Positions 13,130 through 25,328 of a stretch of DNA of 64,000 nucleotides are shown here, in pieces. The stretch is taken from contig CM060173.1 of assembly GCA_030549775.1 (NCBI GenBank), forward strand, positions 63,864,367 to 63,928,366. The letters run 5' to 3'. Positions within the stretch are counted from its first letter, which is position 1. The number at the start of each line of letters is the position of its first letter. This stretch comes from Tamarix chinensis. Its lineage: Eukaryota > Streptophyta > Magnoliopsida > Caryophyllales > Tamaricaceae. The notes below the pieces were generated by a model. That model was not told where the DNA came from. It did not search any database and saw only the letters and a program-made list of their open reading frames with translations. Position numbers and translations under genes: made by a program.

Positions 13130-15279
13130 ATGTGGTTTAGCTCACAATTGTTCTGGATTTTGTTGGTGTGCCTTAATGCCCCAACAGGCCCTACATCTTA
13201 CTCTATTTAGCTCTACAAACTTAATTAGGGGTATGCACACTTATGGATTAGGTGTCCTTGTTGGTAGGATATTATATGCCTTCATGTACCTATATGATCA
13301 AGGTATCTTTACATCCCTTAGTTAATAGTTGGTAGGATACTATGTTGATCTTATACCTAGTATGACCAATGTACTTTTGTGTCTTCGAGATCGTGATCTA
13401 CCCCTCGAATAAATAAAATTGAATTGGTGTAATAATTAAATGGAAAGACACTAATCACTTATACTGGAGCACCATGTAGGTCGGGACCATATGTAGTATA
13501 TGTGCTAGCCCACCTGTTATAATAGTGGTCAAGAGTTTTCTACCCTAGATTATATCATATGTACGTGTCCACCTGTTATAATCGTGGTTAGAAGCATTAT
13601 GTCCTAGACTACATCATATGTACCGGTCCACCAGTTGTAATAGTTGCCAGAAGTGTGCTGGCTTAAGTTGTATTATGTAATTACTAGTCATCCAATGAGA
13701 ATCATGGGGTATAAAACATACATGGATATAATTCAAGAGATGTTTAATATCTAAACTAATAGCTTGATTCCAGATAATAGTGAATAAACTATTATAGCAT
13801 ACTAATGTGATGTGATAGCAGCCTTTAGATTAAGTTTTGTATTATATTGAAGGGCCTATGGGTCTACCATTGAGTTCAGTGGATGGTGTATAGTTAAGTA
13901 TATTTTTGGCTCTCTAATTATACTAGAAAAAGGATCTCTTGGATGATCCCTTGGTAAGTTCTATTATTTTAAGTGAATGATCCCTTGTGACATATAATCT
14001 TGATGTATGTAGCCATTTGAATGATTATTGCATTTTAGTTTATATATGTGGAATGTCATGTTCATGTGTTTGATGTGTGGCAACTGATGTGCTGCATGCG
14101 AGTCTAACATATTAGTCTCGTATAAAGGGTTACTCAATACCATAGTACTAAAGATTTTCTTTCATGGGCCCCTACTTATTCAATAGACAATGGCCTTTGC
14201 AGGTTAGCTCACAGGCACTATTTAAGACTTACTCTCGGGTTAAGAGCATAAGACTATCTAGGAAGGTTTTTGAGTTTTCTTTAAGACTCTTATACTTCCT
14301 TTTTAATGATTTTATTCTATAACCACTAATTAGTGGATTGTAATTCTTGTAATTTAACCATCGTGCTGATCGCATTTTGGATTTGTATAAAGTATATTCT
14401 TAGCCTTAGCACTTGGTACAAGAACAATGGAAGGAAACTAGTTTGGTACTAAGTGTGGTAGTAGCATTCCAAAAATTTATTGCACTTGCTTCTACTTATA
14501 ACTTTTAAAAATAAAATTTTCATTAGTGAATGTTGGAGGTGTTACTAATTGCCCTAGTATATGTTGGATGCATTCCATCAAATGATAGTTGTGGCTCAGA
14601 TGTGTTCTACATTTAGAGGTGTTTCGATCTATTCCACCAAATTAATAATAGTAGGGTCCTTGAACTCGATGTAAATAAAAGTATGGATCTTTTTTACACC
14701 TAATAATGAGTTATGGAATTAGTGTTTACCTTGCATCACTTATTTTTAACTCACATGTATGCTTATTCTCTTTTATACCCTTACTTCAATAGTATGATTA
14801 CCTTACTCAGTACATAGGGTACCAATCATCCTTTTTATGAGTGCTGCTCATTCCCATGAGTATATGACCCAAACATTTATTGCAAGTCAATGAGAACCTT
14901 TCATATGAGTTTTTTTTCATATTGTGCCTTATGTGTGGAGGAGTTATTCTTATGTAACAAGGTTGGGTGTAGAATCATGCTATCCAGTAGATAGATTTTA
15001 CACACATACCTTTTTGGACTCATGGTTCTATGAAATCCCTTCTATTATATTTTGATATAGTACTTAGAATTAACCTCCAAAATTTAATCTGTGTTTATGG
15101 AATTCACTTATTCTCTATTTATCATATTTTAAGTCTTAACTAATTTAAATTATATTTGATGTAAGGATGATATGGAAAGCTAGAGTTATACCAAATACAA
15201 TGGTAACACCCAGATAATGTTATATTACGCTTCTGCTAAAAAAATTAAAATTTTTAGTAGTAAATTTTATGGTGTTATA

Positions 15280-15822
15280 GTTTTGATTATACATCTAAAT
15301 CTAAATCAAACTTATCTAGTGCTCAAATTCTTCTTCATTTCTATCTAGGTTGATCTTAAACCTATAATACTTATTCATCTATCTTTTTTACTTCCCTCAC
15401 TTTGATATCTGTAATTATGAGGTGTTATTTTTTAAATACAACAACACTCTTCACAAAAATAATTCTTTAGAGGTTGTGTTTGTCTAGCATTCTTGAGTGA
15501 GATCATTGGTCTATAAGCTCATACACCTAAGAAAGGATAACTAGGATAAAGTGTAAATTGGTTCTTAAGAGATCATTAAGATTATAGGCTCATAAACTTA
15601 TAAGAGTAATTACCATAACCACATAGTAAATGAAGATTTCAAATCTAAAAAGGATGACTTTTTGGTAGTGGAGGTAGTGATGCATTGAGGCCCTTAAACC
15701 ACTATAAATAATATGTTGATTATTTGCCAAATTTATAATCTTATCTCATAAATTTTTAATTTGGCATTATTAATGTTAAATACTCTATTCATCTCTCTCT
15801 AGAGTATCCATACGGGCTTTCA
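15280..15822 (+). mobile_element. 5' LTR of Copia-type element (Sirevirus-like)
   Basis: The block 15,460-15,720 (TTCTTGAGTGAGATCATT..., TATAGGCTCATAAACTTATAAGAG..., GCATTGAGGCCCTTAAACCACTATAAAT) is repeated in 42,690-42,930. Together with the primer site just downstream this marks it as an LTR. ACCACTATAAAT near 15,708 is the likely TATA box. The right end is CA at 15,821-15,822. The left end is not certain because it meets the end of H1. The resemblance to Sirevirus LTRs is from memory of that family. Confidence 0.65.
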
Positions 15823-15824
15823 AT

Positions 15825-15836
15825 TAGTATTAAAGC
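15825..15836 (+). other. Primer binding site, initiator tRNA-Met type
   Basis: TAGTATTAAAGC matches 9 of 12 bases of TGGTATCAGAGC, the site complementary to initiator tRNA-Met used by most plant LTR retrotransposons. It sits two bases after the LTR end, as expected. Confidence 0.65.
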
Positions 15837-15900
15837 TTGGAACTTTATAAAAGTGATTTAACAATCAAAATATTACGATCCTCAAAGTATAGAAAATGTT

Positions 15901-16735
15901 ATGGGTGAAGACTAAGCACCTCAAAAGATTCTGATGCTTATTGGAGAATTTTTTTAGCTTTGGAATAAAACTATGAGGCACTTCTTCAAAACACAAGATC
16001 AAGATTTATGGTTAATCATACTTTGTGCAATCAAGATTCAAGATCCATACACAAATGTGTTTGAAGAATAGATGGAATTCAATATGAAAACAACCTCCTT
16101 GAGTGATAAAGTTATTTTGATGCTCCATTGTGGCCTTGGAAAAGAAGTATAAAAATTAATTCTATAAGGCACCACCGCTAAAGAGATTTGGGAAAACATA
16201 AACATCACATAAGGTGGTGAAGAAAAAGAAGAATTTCCACATCCTTACTTCGTAAATTCAAATGAAGACACTTCAAGTAAAGAAGATGGGGTAACAAAGT
16301 CTTTTGTAAACTCTCAAAAATATTTAGTTGTTGTTGATGTTTTCCGTGATAATTGTGAGAAATTCACTAGTCACAATTTTGATTTAAATAAAATGTTCAT
16401 TGATTTATAATCAAGCCATGAAAAGTTGAAGGTTGAAACATCAAATTTTTGCATCTATTGTTGAAATTTTGAAACTTGAGTTGGATGCAAAACTTGAAAA
16501 TATTAAAGATCACATTTCATCAAAGAATGTTGAAAATAAAAATGAGTTTCAAAATTTCCCAAGATATTCTCTAAATAAATTGAACTCAACTTTCAAATTT
16601 CTTGATAAATCTTAAAAATGATATCGATTTAAAAAAATATCACTTTATTAATTATTCATTGAGGACTAACCCTTATAGATCCAAAAAGATTTGGGTACCA
16701 AAAGGATTTATTTAAAAATTCATTATGTGGGAGAA
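15901..16735 (+). pseudogene. Copia-type gag pseudogene
   Basis: One frame from 15,931 reads WNKTMRHFFKTQDQDLWLI, then ..TTSLSDKVILMLHCGLGKEV, then GTTAKEIWENINIT. It is broken by in-frame stops, the first at 15,955. This is the pattern of the plant retrotransposon gag domain (UBN2 family), where ..AKEIWD.L..THEG is diagnostic. Further right are fragments including HEKLKVETSNF and, near 16,690, KKIWVPKG, a phrase typical of the gag-pol linker of these elements. No protease, integrase or RT was found; the element is interrupted at 16,977 by insertion H2. The gag role (particle formation) is from the family, and the copy is non-functional. Confidence 0.75.
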
Positions 16736-17699
16736 GAAGAAGTGGAGGAGCTTAAATGATCAAATGAAAATTGCAACATTAAAACCTATTTTATTTCTTC
16801 GTAAAACAAAGGACAATACATGTTAATTTTACTAAATCCAAGTTGGTAATTTCCCTTTTTATAATAAAATATATTTAATGTGAAATCTTACATGATTGGA
16901 TGACAAGCATGTTTGCTTACAAGTTTTAATTAAATTTAACCTATCATATGTTCCACTAGATTAGCTAGGATTTCTATTATAATACCTCGAAATTTCATAA
17001 TCCTTATTTTCAAGCATTTAGCATTTTATTTGAAATCCAAAATTTAAATATTAGCTTAATTATTTTTACTAACCCTTGACTCAAAACCCAGAAAAATTCT
17101 TAAATAAATTTATCCTAATTATTTTATCTTTTACTTTTATTTTTATTCACACTAAATCGATAATTTTACCGAGTTTATTTTTCTAATTAGTTACACTAAA
17201 CCTAAATAAATTGATTTTACCATAATCCTAAATCTAAATCTAAATCTAATTCTAACTCTAAACTTATTTTCTTTTCCTTTTTTTCTTTTTTGTTCCCTTT
17301 TTTCTTTCTTTTTTTACTTTATCGCTTTTCTTTTTCCTTCTCTTTTTCTTTTCTCCTTCCCGCCTCCTTCAAACCAACCATTTACCCTTCAAGCCAAACA
17401 CACCCTGTATTTCCTTTCCCATGTCCTCAACCCCTTCTTAGGATAGCACGACAACTTCTTCTTCCCCATTGTTGGCCTTATGCACCAAACACACCCTTAA
17501 ACCATCATTTTTTATGTATCCCTATCAAGCTAACCAACCCCCTTGCACTTGAAGTCCCTTTCTAGATCGAAACATGTCCTTTCTACATTTCCCTTCTCCT
17601 ACACCAAACTCATGTCATATTAATAGGTCAAAATGTGAAATCAATACTTTGGGTATTAAGCAATTAATTAATCATTATTCAATCATCGTCTTTAAATTA

Positions 17700-18075
17700 T
17701 ATCTATGTGAGTGTGGGAACCCAACTATTATAGTTGGTGGATTGAAAACATACAGGGCAACACACACCTGACCACTATTATTCATTGGTAGATTGGTCTC
17801 TAGGGCTCCTTGCACCTGGCCACTATTATTTGCCCGTGGATTAGTCTGGCTCACACTCACATGGTGTTCCACTGTAAGTGATTAGTGTCTTCCCATAATT
17901 TATTGATATCCAACATTTGGTTTATTGAGCTCGGGATCCCCCGCTATTATAGCCAGTAGATCGAAAACATACAGGCCAACACACACTTGACCACTATTAC
18001 TCGTCAATGGATCAGTCCCAAGGACATCGTGCACCTGGCCACTATTATGCTAATGGATCGATCTGAGCCCAGCTC
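17700..18075 (-). repeat. CCAC..TAGTGG array of F
   Basis: The minus strand carries five to six units of CCACCAACTATAATAGT.GG type, spaced about 40-80 bp and separated by GCCCTG and GAGC text, as in B and C. Confidence 0.7.
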
Positions 18076-18319
18076 AATAATCTTTCACTTTAATTAATTA
18101 GTAATTTATTTGTGTCTTACTCAAAAGGTCCATTTCTTCAATTCAAAGGAAGGGGGAAAGGTTACAATCTAGAGACACAAAGATATACTAGCCATAGAAT
18201 CAAGCATTCTATATCTAGGATCATGGCATACACAAAACCCTAACACATAGTTCAACATGTCTAACACACATTTCCATGCACACTTACCAACCAAGTACCT
18301 CTTGCATAATTATCATGTA

Positions 18320-19285
18320 AAACACCATATTACCCCCTTAATTATTCATCCAACCCTAGGTTATGCCATGTTCTTATGATACTCACTAACTTATCAAATG
18401 CCCTTACCTTATTGTTCAATGTTACTTAGGTCTTATTATGAAATTCATTCAATCCATTGACATGTTAAACACAAGTTACTGATTTATCCCATCATCCTTA
18501 CAAAATTACATAAATACCCATTGTTTGTAAAATTACCAAGTCATCCCTTTTTATTTGCCAAATTACCATATTACCCTCCATGTCGCATAATTACTAAAAT
18601 GCCCCTTACTTATTATCCTCCATACTTATTAAATTCATCAAATTTCCCTTTTGGTTGGCTAAATTATAAAATTGCCCTTCTTCATTATTGTAATTATCAT
18701 TTTCCCCCTTTTACTTACAAAATTACCAATCTACCCTTTCTTTATGCTAATTTACCAAAATACCCTTTCTCCTTTATTAAATTACCATACTACTCCCCTT
18801 TACTTTAAAAAATAATACCCTTTCCTTTATGTCAAATTACCAAAATGCCCTTCTCATTTATTAAATTACCATTTTACCCCTTTACAAAATTACCATAATA
18901 CCCTTTCCTTTATGCCATATTACCAAAATACCCTTCTCCTTTGTTAATTACTAAGTTACCCCTTTACTTTACAAAATTACCATAACACCCTTTCCTTTAT
19001 ACCAAATTACCAAAATACCCTTCTTTATACCAAATTATAATTTTACCCTTTTACTTTACATAATTACCAAAATACCCTTCCTTTATATCAAGTTACTATT
19101 TTACCCTTTTATTTTACATAATTACTAACATACCCTTACTACATAAAATAATGGCATACATGCTCTATACTATCATCCAACTCCATCAACTATTATTATT
19201 TACCTTTAATACACAATAGCACCTATCCCACATACTTATTTAGGCCCTACTTTCATACACAAGAATTTACCAAAATGTCCCTGGG
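18320..19285 (-). repeat. GGTAATTT array of F
   Basis: On the plus strand this reads as many copies of AAATTACCAAAATACCCTT, about 20-45 bp apart. It is the minus-strand counterpart of the arrays in B and C. Degenerate and non-coding. Confidence 0.8.
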
Positions 19286-20187
19286 CTTATATTAATATTA
19301 TCTATGCAACATATGGCTACATTAGCATATCATGCCATACGTGTGCATTCCACATAGTCATTAATAAGAAGACTCCTTCCCTTAAACATTATTTCTACAC
19401 ATGACACATGAATCATCATGCTTTTCTTTTCATTAAAAAACATATGTCACTAAACACATTATACTTAATAACATATATCATGCATATAAGCATATTAAAA
19501 ATCCTAATGTGCTAGCATATGTATATTCATAGACTTTAGTAGGATATAATGGTTACCATATTTTTTACAAAAATTAAAACTTACTAGTACCCCGATTAAA
19601 GGCTTATGCTTTGATTAGCAAAATCAATACCTAAAAATAATACCAATACTTATTATATTAGAAGTAGAAAAACCAAAAGGATAAACCTTTATTAAAACTT
19701 AAATAAAGACATACTAATGTTAACCCTTATTATACCTCAAAAACTAAACCAACCATTGTCCAGATGATTGTAGAACTTATGTTGCAAGAGCATGGTGAGC
19801 TACATGTAGAATTGAAGGGGGAGAAGGGATCAAAGAGGAAGATGTAGGAGGAAGGGGGTTGGTTCGGATGGGACTTTGGGAGTTAAGTAGGGGACATGTG
19901 GAGGGGAGTTAGGGTGGAGGCTGGGTGTAGGGATGAAGTAAGGGTGTGGGTGGTGGTCAAGGGTGGATGATCGGTGGCTTAAGGCGATAGAGCCAACTGT
20001 TGTAGGGATACTAAAATGGTTGCAAGGGTGGCAGAGGAGAAGAAGGAAAATAAGGGGCTGCAATGCTAAGTTTTGGCCAAAGGAGGAGAGGCGGTGGTAG
20101 GGAAGGTTCTAGGGAGTGGATTGGTGGCTGTGGTGGCGGCAGAAGAGGCGGAACAGCAACAAATGGTGGTGGTGTAGGGTGGAGGCC

Positions 20188-20274
20188 AAGAAGAAGAAGA
20201 AGAAGAAGAAGAAGAAGAAGAAGAAGAAGAAGAAGAAGAAGAAGAAGAAGAAGAAGAAGAAGAAGAAGAAGAAG
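20188..20274 (+). repeat. (AAG)29 microsatellite
   Basis: Twenty-nine uninterrupted AAG units (CTT on the strand of F) inside the polypyrimidine tract of F. Open frames through it are homopolymer artefacts. Confidence 0.95.
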
Positions 20275-20747
20275 GTGGCATGTGGGGATGTCTTGGTGGT
20301 GAATGGAGGTAGGAGGGGTGGCAGGAAATGGTGCAGGTGGTTGTTTGGGTTGTGGTAGTGGCAGTTAAGGTTGGCGGAGCAAAAACAAGGAAAGGGGAGA
20401 ATAGGGGAAGAAGAGAGAAAAAGGGGGGATCTACAGGGAAAGGGAGCTTGAAAATGGGTAGAAATGAAGTAGTAGAGAAGAAGAAAAGAAGGAAGAGAGG
20501 AGGGGAGGTAGGGCCCTGGCTAGGTGGCTGTGGTGGCAGGCGGTAGGGTGGCAATTGCAGGGAGAGGGAGAAGGAAAATGGAAGGCATGCAGGGAGCATT
20601 TCATGCTTTGGTTTGGTCCAAAAATAGGAGGAAAGGGACGGGTGAGAAAGGGAGAGTGAGAGTAGGGTTGCAGAGGGAGGCGGGTGGCAGTTATAGATGG
20701 TGTGTAGGCTACCATGGCATGTGAGGTCAATGGTCGAGGAAGGAGGG

Positions 20748-20836
20748 GAGAAGAAGAAGAAGAAGAAGAAGAAGAAGAAGAAGAAGAAGAAGAAGAAGAA
20801 GAAGAAGAAGAAGAAGAAGAAGAAGAAGAAGAAGAA

Positions 20837-20890
<54 letters not shown>
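20748..20890 (+). repeat. (AAG)30 then (GAT)18 compound microsatellite
   Basis: A GAG/AAG run of about 90 bp passes directly into about 18 GAT units ending at 20,890. It lies about 470 bp from the first AAG run within the same polypyrimidine tract. Likely hypervariable. Confidence 0.95.
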
Positions 20891-20893
<3 letters not shown>

Positions 20894-22148
20894 GAAGAAA
20901 AGAAAGAAGGAAGGCCAGCCGAGTGGGGAGGAGAAAGAGGAGCGAAGTGGCCTGTGCACAAGGGAGAGGGAGAGAAAAAGGACGACTAGGTTGGCCTAGT
21001 TGGGGGAGGAAAGGAAAGAAAAGAAAGGAGGGGGAGACGGGTTGGACAATTGTGCGAAAGAGGGGAGGAGGAAGGGAGGAAGTGGGCCATTTAGCGGCCC
21101 AACACGAGGGGGAAGGTTTGCAAGCCTCGCAGCCTAAAGGAAAAGAAAAAGGAAAAAGGAGGAAAAGGAGAAAAAAAAAGAAAAAGGAAAGAGAAAATGC
21201 GGAGGAATAAAATAAAATAATTTTTGGAATAATAGAACTTAATATTTTTGAAAGATAAATTAATTTAATAATTTAATTTATTATAATTTAATATATTGGT
21301 TTAAAATTTTTAATTTTAGTAAAATATTGGATTGAAAAGTTATTTAAATAAAATAAGTATGATAAAATAACAAAATACTTCTTTTAATTTATTAAATATT
21401 CATATCCATTTTTATATGCTCCAAAATTCACAAAATAATTAAATTAAATTAGAATTTAAATTTAAATTATCCAAAATGAGGGTTGTTTATTAAATTATAG
21501 ATTTTAAAATTTGGGAGTATTACACCTATACCCCTCATCTCTCCTTTTCACTCAAACCATTTCCCCTCAACCACCTGTATACATACATACACCCCTACTC
21601 ATCATTAATTTTTCTCTAACTTGAGCACCCTTGCCCTTCCTTTCTTCTCCCCCCTAGATATGGTCTATTTTAGTGGGAGTCACATGACCACATGCCACCC
21701 CATACACAATGATGTGACGCATCACATGCTCTTGCCCCTTACCGCATAACACCAAGCCTTTCCCGGCCTTTGCTTTACCTCCTCCTTGTCGCCTTTTCCT
21801 CTACATTAAGCCATCATCACTCAAAAACACCCTCATCTCAACACCTATCATTTCCCTTTACATCATCATCTCCCTACTGCATTGGCCCCTTTCTATGCCT
21901 TCCTCACAATCCTTATTCACGCCCAATTTCCTTGTACTTGTTCCTGAAACCCTACCTCTCTTCTTAGGTCCAACAACTGTTAACCACCATTGCAACCATC
22001 CCCACTACCATCTACTTACCATCGATCTACTCCTCCCTATAGCATCACTCATTACCACTTCCCCTCCTTGCAACGTTACCAATTCTCATAACCCTTTCCA
22101 AACCTATCGCACCACCACATAGTATTTTCCCAGCCTGCACTTCTTCTC

Positions 22149-25100
22149 TTTAACACTTCAAATTTTACTACCGGCAAATTTTAATTTATAATGCAAGCTT
22201 ATAAACAAAATATTTGGATTTATCACCTTAATTGACATAAGCTTAGTTTACCAAATCATTTTTATGTCAATCACAAGGCTAAAACCATTCATAGTAAAAT
22301 AATTCAACTAGAAATGAAAGGAGCATTTATAAATACAAATACTAGTTTGGAGATTAACTCTGGGTTATAATAATATAATACAACTAAGAGATATCATGGA
22401 CAAAAGAGTTGAAAAAGGTATTCTAGTAAAAATATCATATAGATTACATAACTCTTTTTCCAAACATCCAGTATAGGTAAAAGCTTACTCCTCCCCATAC
22501 AATGCATTAAAAGTAGCAAAATCATCCAGTTGGTCCTCAAAGACCTACACAAAAGCATTAGGGTCTTTTTCTTATGGGAATAAGTAGTACCCATGAAAAG
22601 GATGGTCAACACTCTATACACTGAGCAAGGTAACTATAATATCAAGTTAGGGATACAAATAAAACATACATTCGTAATAGTGGATAAATACACATATAGA
22701 TTATGAAAAGTCTCATAAGATAAATATTGATCTTGGCCTATTCATTAGATATAACTATTTTCATTTTCTTACATACATTGAGTTTAGGGACCCTACTATT
22801 CATAAACCGATGGAATGGTTTAAAGCACCTTCTCAGGGACAACACACCTAAGCCACTATTATCACCTAGTGGAATGTATTTAAAAATAGCATCTTCTAAG
22901 GGAAAAACACTCTCGAGCCACTATTATCATTCGGTAGAACAGATATGAAAACATTACCTTGGTCCTGACTCACTTACTCTTCCATTTTAAATCATTAATG
23001 TCTTATCCATCAGGTTACTCAATTCATATATATATGATGAGCATGGGCCCTAATATTCCAAATCCAGTGGAATAGGATGAAACACCTTCTCAGGGATAAC
23101 AAACCTAAGCTATTATTATCACCGATGTAATGAATCTAAAAATATTACCTTCTCAGGAAAAAACACTCCTAAGCCACAATTATCATATAGTGGAACGGAT
23201 CTGAAAATATCACCTTAGCCCAACTCATATGATCTTTCACATTAAATGACTAATTTCTTATTCATGATTGATTCATAGGTAATGAGCCCATTAAAACAGG
23301 TCAGCACATCACATAGGTCATAAAGTTGTTTTCCAGAGCTAAGATCCTTCTTTCTCAAAACCCTAATTTCCCACTTTTGGCATAACTTCTCCCATATTGA
23401 TCATTTACCCACCAATTTTATTCATCAAATATTATTATTAATAAAATATCCAAAATTTAAGGTCTACATCTCACTTCTTACACATACGATAATAGCCTTA
23501 TCTTAAAAGTTACTATTCCTATGGCTTAAAAACCCTAGTTTCATAATTTTGTCACAAATTTTCATGTTGAATTCAAAAACTTACCAAATTTAATATAAAT
23601 TCCCAAAACCCTAATATTAGCAACATATTCAAATTTTGTGGTCTAACTCTACCGTTTTTCATATGTGATAATAACCTCTTCGGTTTAAGGTGATTATTCC
23701 CAAATCAACCCATTTTCATAATTTATTAAAATTAGGTCAATGATAGCTACTCCAAACAATTCATATAGATTACTTAGCACATTTGGATGATATAATACGT
23801 TATAATATCATGATTCCCATATTTAACCCATGTTGACCAAAATTTCCTTAGTAGTAACATAACCCTTATTTATTTTAAATCTTCTATGTTTAGTAATATC
23901 ATTTCCATAATCCACATTTTTCTACAAAGACCTTGCCATAATCATTTCACATTCATAATACCATAAATAAAACCCATGATACAACCATATTTTACACCAA
24001 AGACTTTTCTACATATAATAATAATATCGCATAAACTTTACCTACTCTTTTCCTATCATATAATACCAACCATATATCATCATGTCAACAATCATGTATT
24101 ATTTCACACAATCACAATAGTATGGTACAACATAAAATCATGTATACCACTTAGCAGTCAAGAACCCTAGATTATGATAAGTATCATTACAAAATAGCCT
24201 TGGTCTCTAAGCTTGTAAAACCTATTCCCCCTCTTTCAAGACCGTGAGGAAAACGCCTAATAAAAGCATAATAAAACATCAGTAGGATTAAACCACCTAA
24301 GTAAGGAAATGATTAAGGAAATATAAGGATAAAGGGAGGAAGAAAACCTAACTAAATAAGGGTATTGTTTGGAAAGAAAATTTCATAACCAAGGAAAGGA
24401 AAATAGAAGGGAAGGCTTCGACCAAAGTTTCCTAAGTGAAGGAGAGGGAGCTTCGGTCAAGGCTACCAAAGTGACGGTGGGGGTTTCGTCCAAAGTTGCT
24501 GAAGGAAGAGGGGTTATGCTGTGGTGAAAAATGCTATAGCAAGGAAGAGAAAGGAAATAAAAGGGGTGTGGTGGAGTTAACAGAACATAGTGGATGTGTT
24601 GTGGTGAAAATGGCCTAATGGAGAAGGGTAGGATCTGTGGTTTTGGCCGATGCATGGTGGCAAATTGTGGCGAAGGTGGCTAGTGCTAGGGGTCAAGTAA
24701 TGGCAAAGGTGGTTGGTGGTTGTGTTGAAGACTCGGTTGGGCTCACCGGTGTGGGTAACATTAGGTAATTTTGGTGATAGAAAGGAGGTGGTGAAGGAGG
24801 GAAATGATGATGTATTGCTTGGAGAAAACAAAAGAGAGAGAGAGAGAGCAATGATGGTAGCATTTAATGTGGAGCATGTGTATGTATATAAATCCTATAG
24901 AGACGGACGAGGGAGGTGAGGAAAAATTTTCAACCCCAACCTTCATGCGTAGAAGGTGGGAGTTGATGGGAGTAGGAGATGGTCTTGCAAGTGGTAGGTA
25001 ATATGGGGTGTGTGAGCATTGTCTGTGAAAAATGTTTTACGTAGGATAAGGGGAAAATAAGGGGAATTAGCTAAGAGGGAAAAGAGGAAAAAGGAATAGA

Positions 25101-25328
25101 GGAAAAAGAATAAGGTTTAGTATAATTAATTTTTGGTTTAAACAAGATCGATGTATGTAATTTAGGTTAGCATAATAGGGTAGATTAATTATCAATAAAT
25201 CAAAATTAGTTTCAAATCTAGAGTTTGAGAATTAGGATAAGGTGGAAATATTTATTTTCTTTTATTAGGATTAGGTTACAATACTAATTACTTAAGATTA
25301 CGGTTACCTAAAAATTTAGGGTATTATA
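22149..25328 (-). mobile_element. Unit G: minus-strand LTR-like insertion with TSD
   Basis: On its own strand the unit starts TATAATACCC at 25,328 and ends TTTGAAGTGTTAAA at 22,149. These are decayed forms of TGTAATACCC and GTGTTACA. A perfect TTCTC duplication flanks it (22,144-22,148 and 25,329-25,333). It resembles the 292-2260 LTR more than the 5-kb units: it has CCA..GATAATAGTGGCTYRG units (22,790-23,215), the AAATGGAAGAGTAAGTGAGTC box, and a C/T-rich 5' part (24,340-24,930 on the minus strand). No coding sequence. Confidence 0.75.
22790..23215 (-). repeat. CCACTA..TAGTGG units of G
   Basis: Several spaced units. The one at about 22,853 reads CCACTATTATCACCTAGTGG, with a perfect 6-bp inverted repeat. 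Spacing is about 65-75 bp. Confidence 0.65.

Larger units (their letters stand above)
9483..14546 (+). mobile_element. Unit A: 5-kb solo LTR (subfamily A/E)
   Basis: It starts TGTAACACCCC and ends TTGGAGGTGTTACT (last base decayed from A). Layout: polypyrimidine tract about 9775-10,990; perfect 10-bp hairpin at 11,019; GG.CATTTTGGTAATTT repeats 11,545-12,905; CTTTAGGG hairpin at 13,107; CCACC.GTTATAATAGTGG units 13,460-13,700; AGCCTTAGCACTTGGTAC..GGTACTAAGTGTGG box about 14,400-14,460. No open frame outside low-complexity tracts, no primer site and no second LTR, so a solo LTR is the simplest reading. It is closest in layout to E. The flanks GTGCT and AATTG do not match. Confidence 0.7.
7352..15279 (+). 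mobile_element. Unit H1: LTR-like unit split by A
   Basis: The probable 5' end is AATAATACCTC (7352), a decayed TGTAATACC. ACTAGT-type repeats follow (7465-7640), then a C/T-rich stretch (7870-8350), AAGTGAAAGATCCCATGAG boxes (9170) and CCAGACGATAATAG units (9215, 9395). After the insertion A the sequence resumes with another such unit (14,570) and the CTCATTCCCATGAGTA block (14,850), and ends TTATGGTGTTATA at 15,279. Candidate flanks GGGTT and GTTTT agree at only 3 of 5 bases, so the 5' limit is uncertain. No intact coding sequence is seen. Confidence 0.5.
17607..21524 (-). mobile_element. Unit F: minus-strand LTR copy, 3'-truncated
   Basis: On the minus strand the unit starts TGTAATACTCCC at 21,524. 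It then has a polypyrimidine tract (21,205-19,800) with trinucleotide runs, GGGTATTTTGGTAATTT repeats (19,285-18,320) and the CCAC..ATAATAGTGG array (18,075-17,700). Similarity to B fades near 17,607, about 700 bp before the expected 3' terminus, so the end is missing. Hairpin 1 was not found; the segment that should carry it is deleted or diverged. The flank right of 21,524 is CCTAT, with no partner at the truncated end. Confidence 0.65.

Noticed and set aside
9478..14551. Target-site duplication for unit A and for unit E
   Set aside because: Flanking 5-mers (GTGCT/AATTG for A, CAAAG/TTTAG for E) do not match, so no duplication is claimed for these two.
16433..16615. Independent small gene of 60 codons
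   Set aside because: It is a fragment of the broken Copia gag frame, in line with the coding phrases on both sides.
20066..20961. Long minus-strand open frames (297 and 176 codons)
   Set aside because: They run through (AAG)n/(GAT)n and polypyrimidine sequence; products are poly-Phe, poly-Ser, poly-Ile strings. The absence of stops is due to composition.
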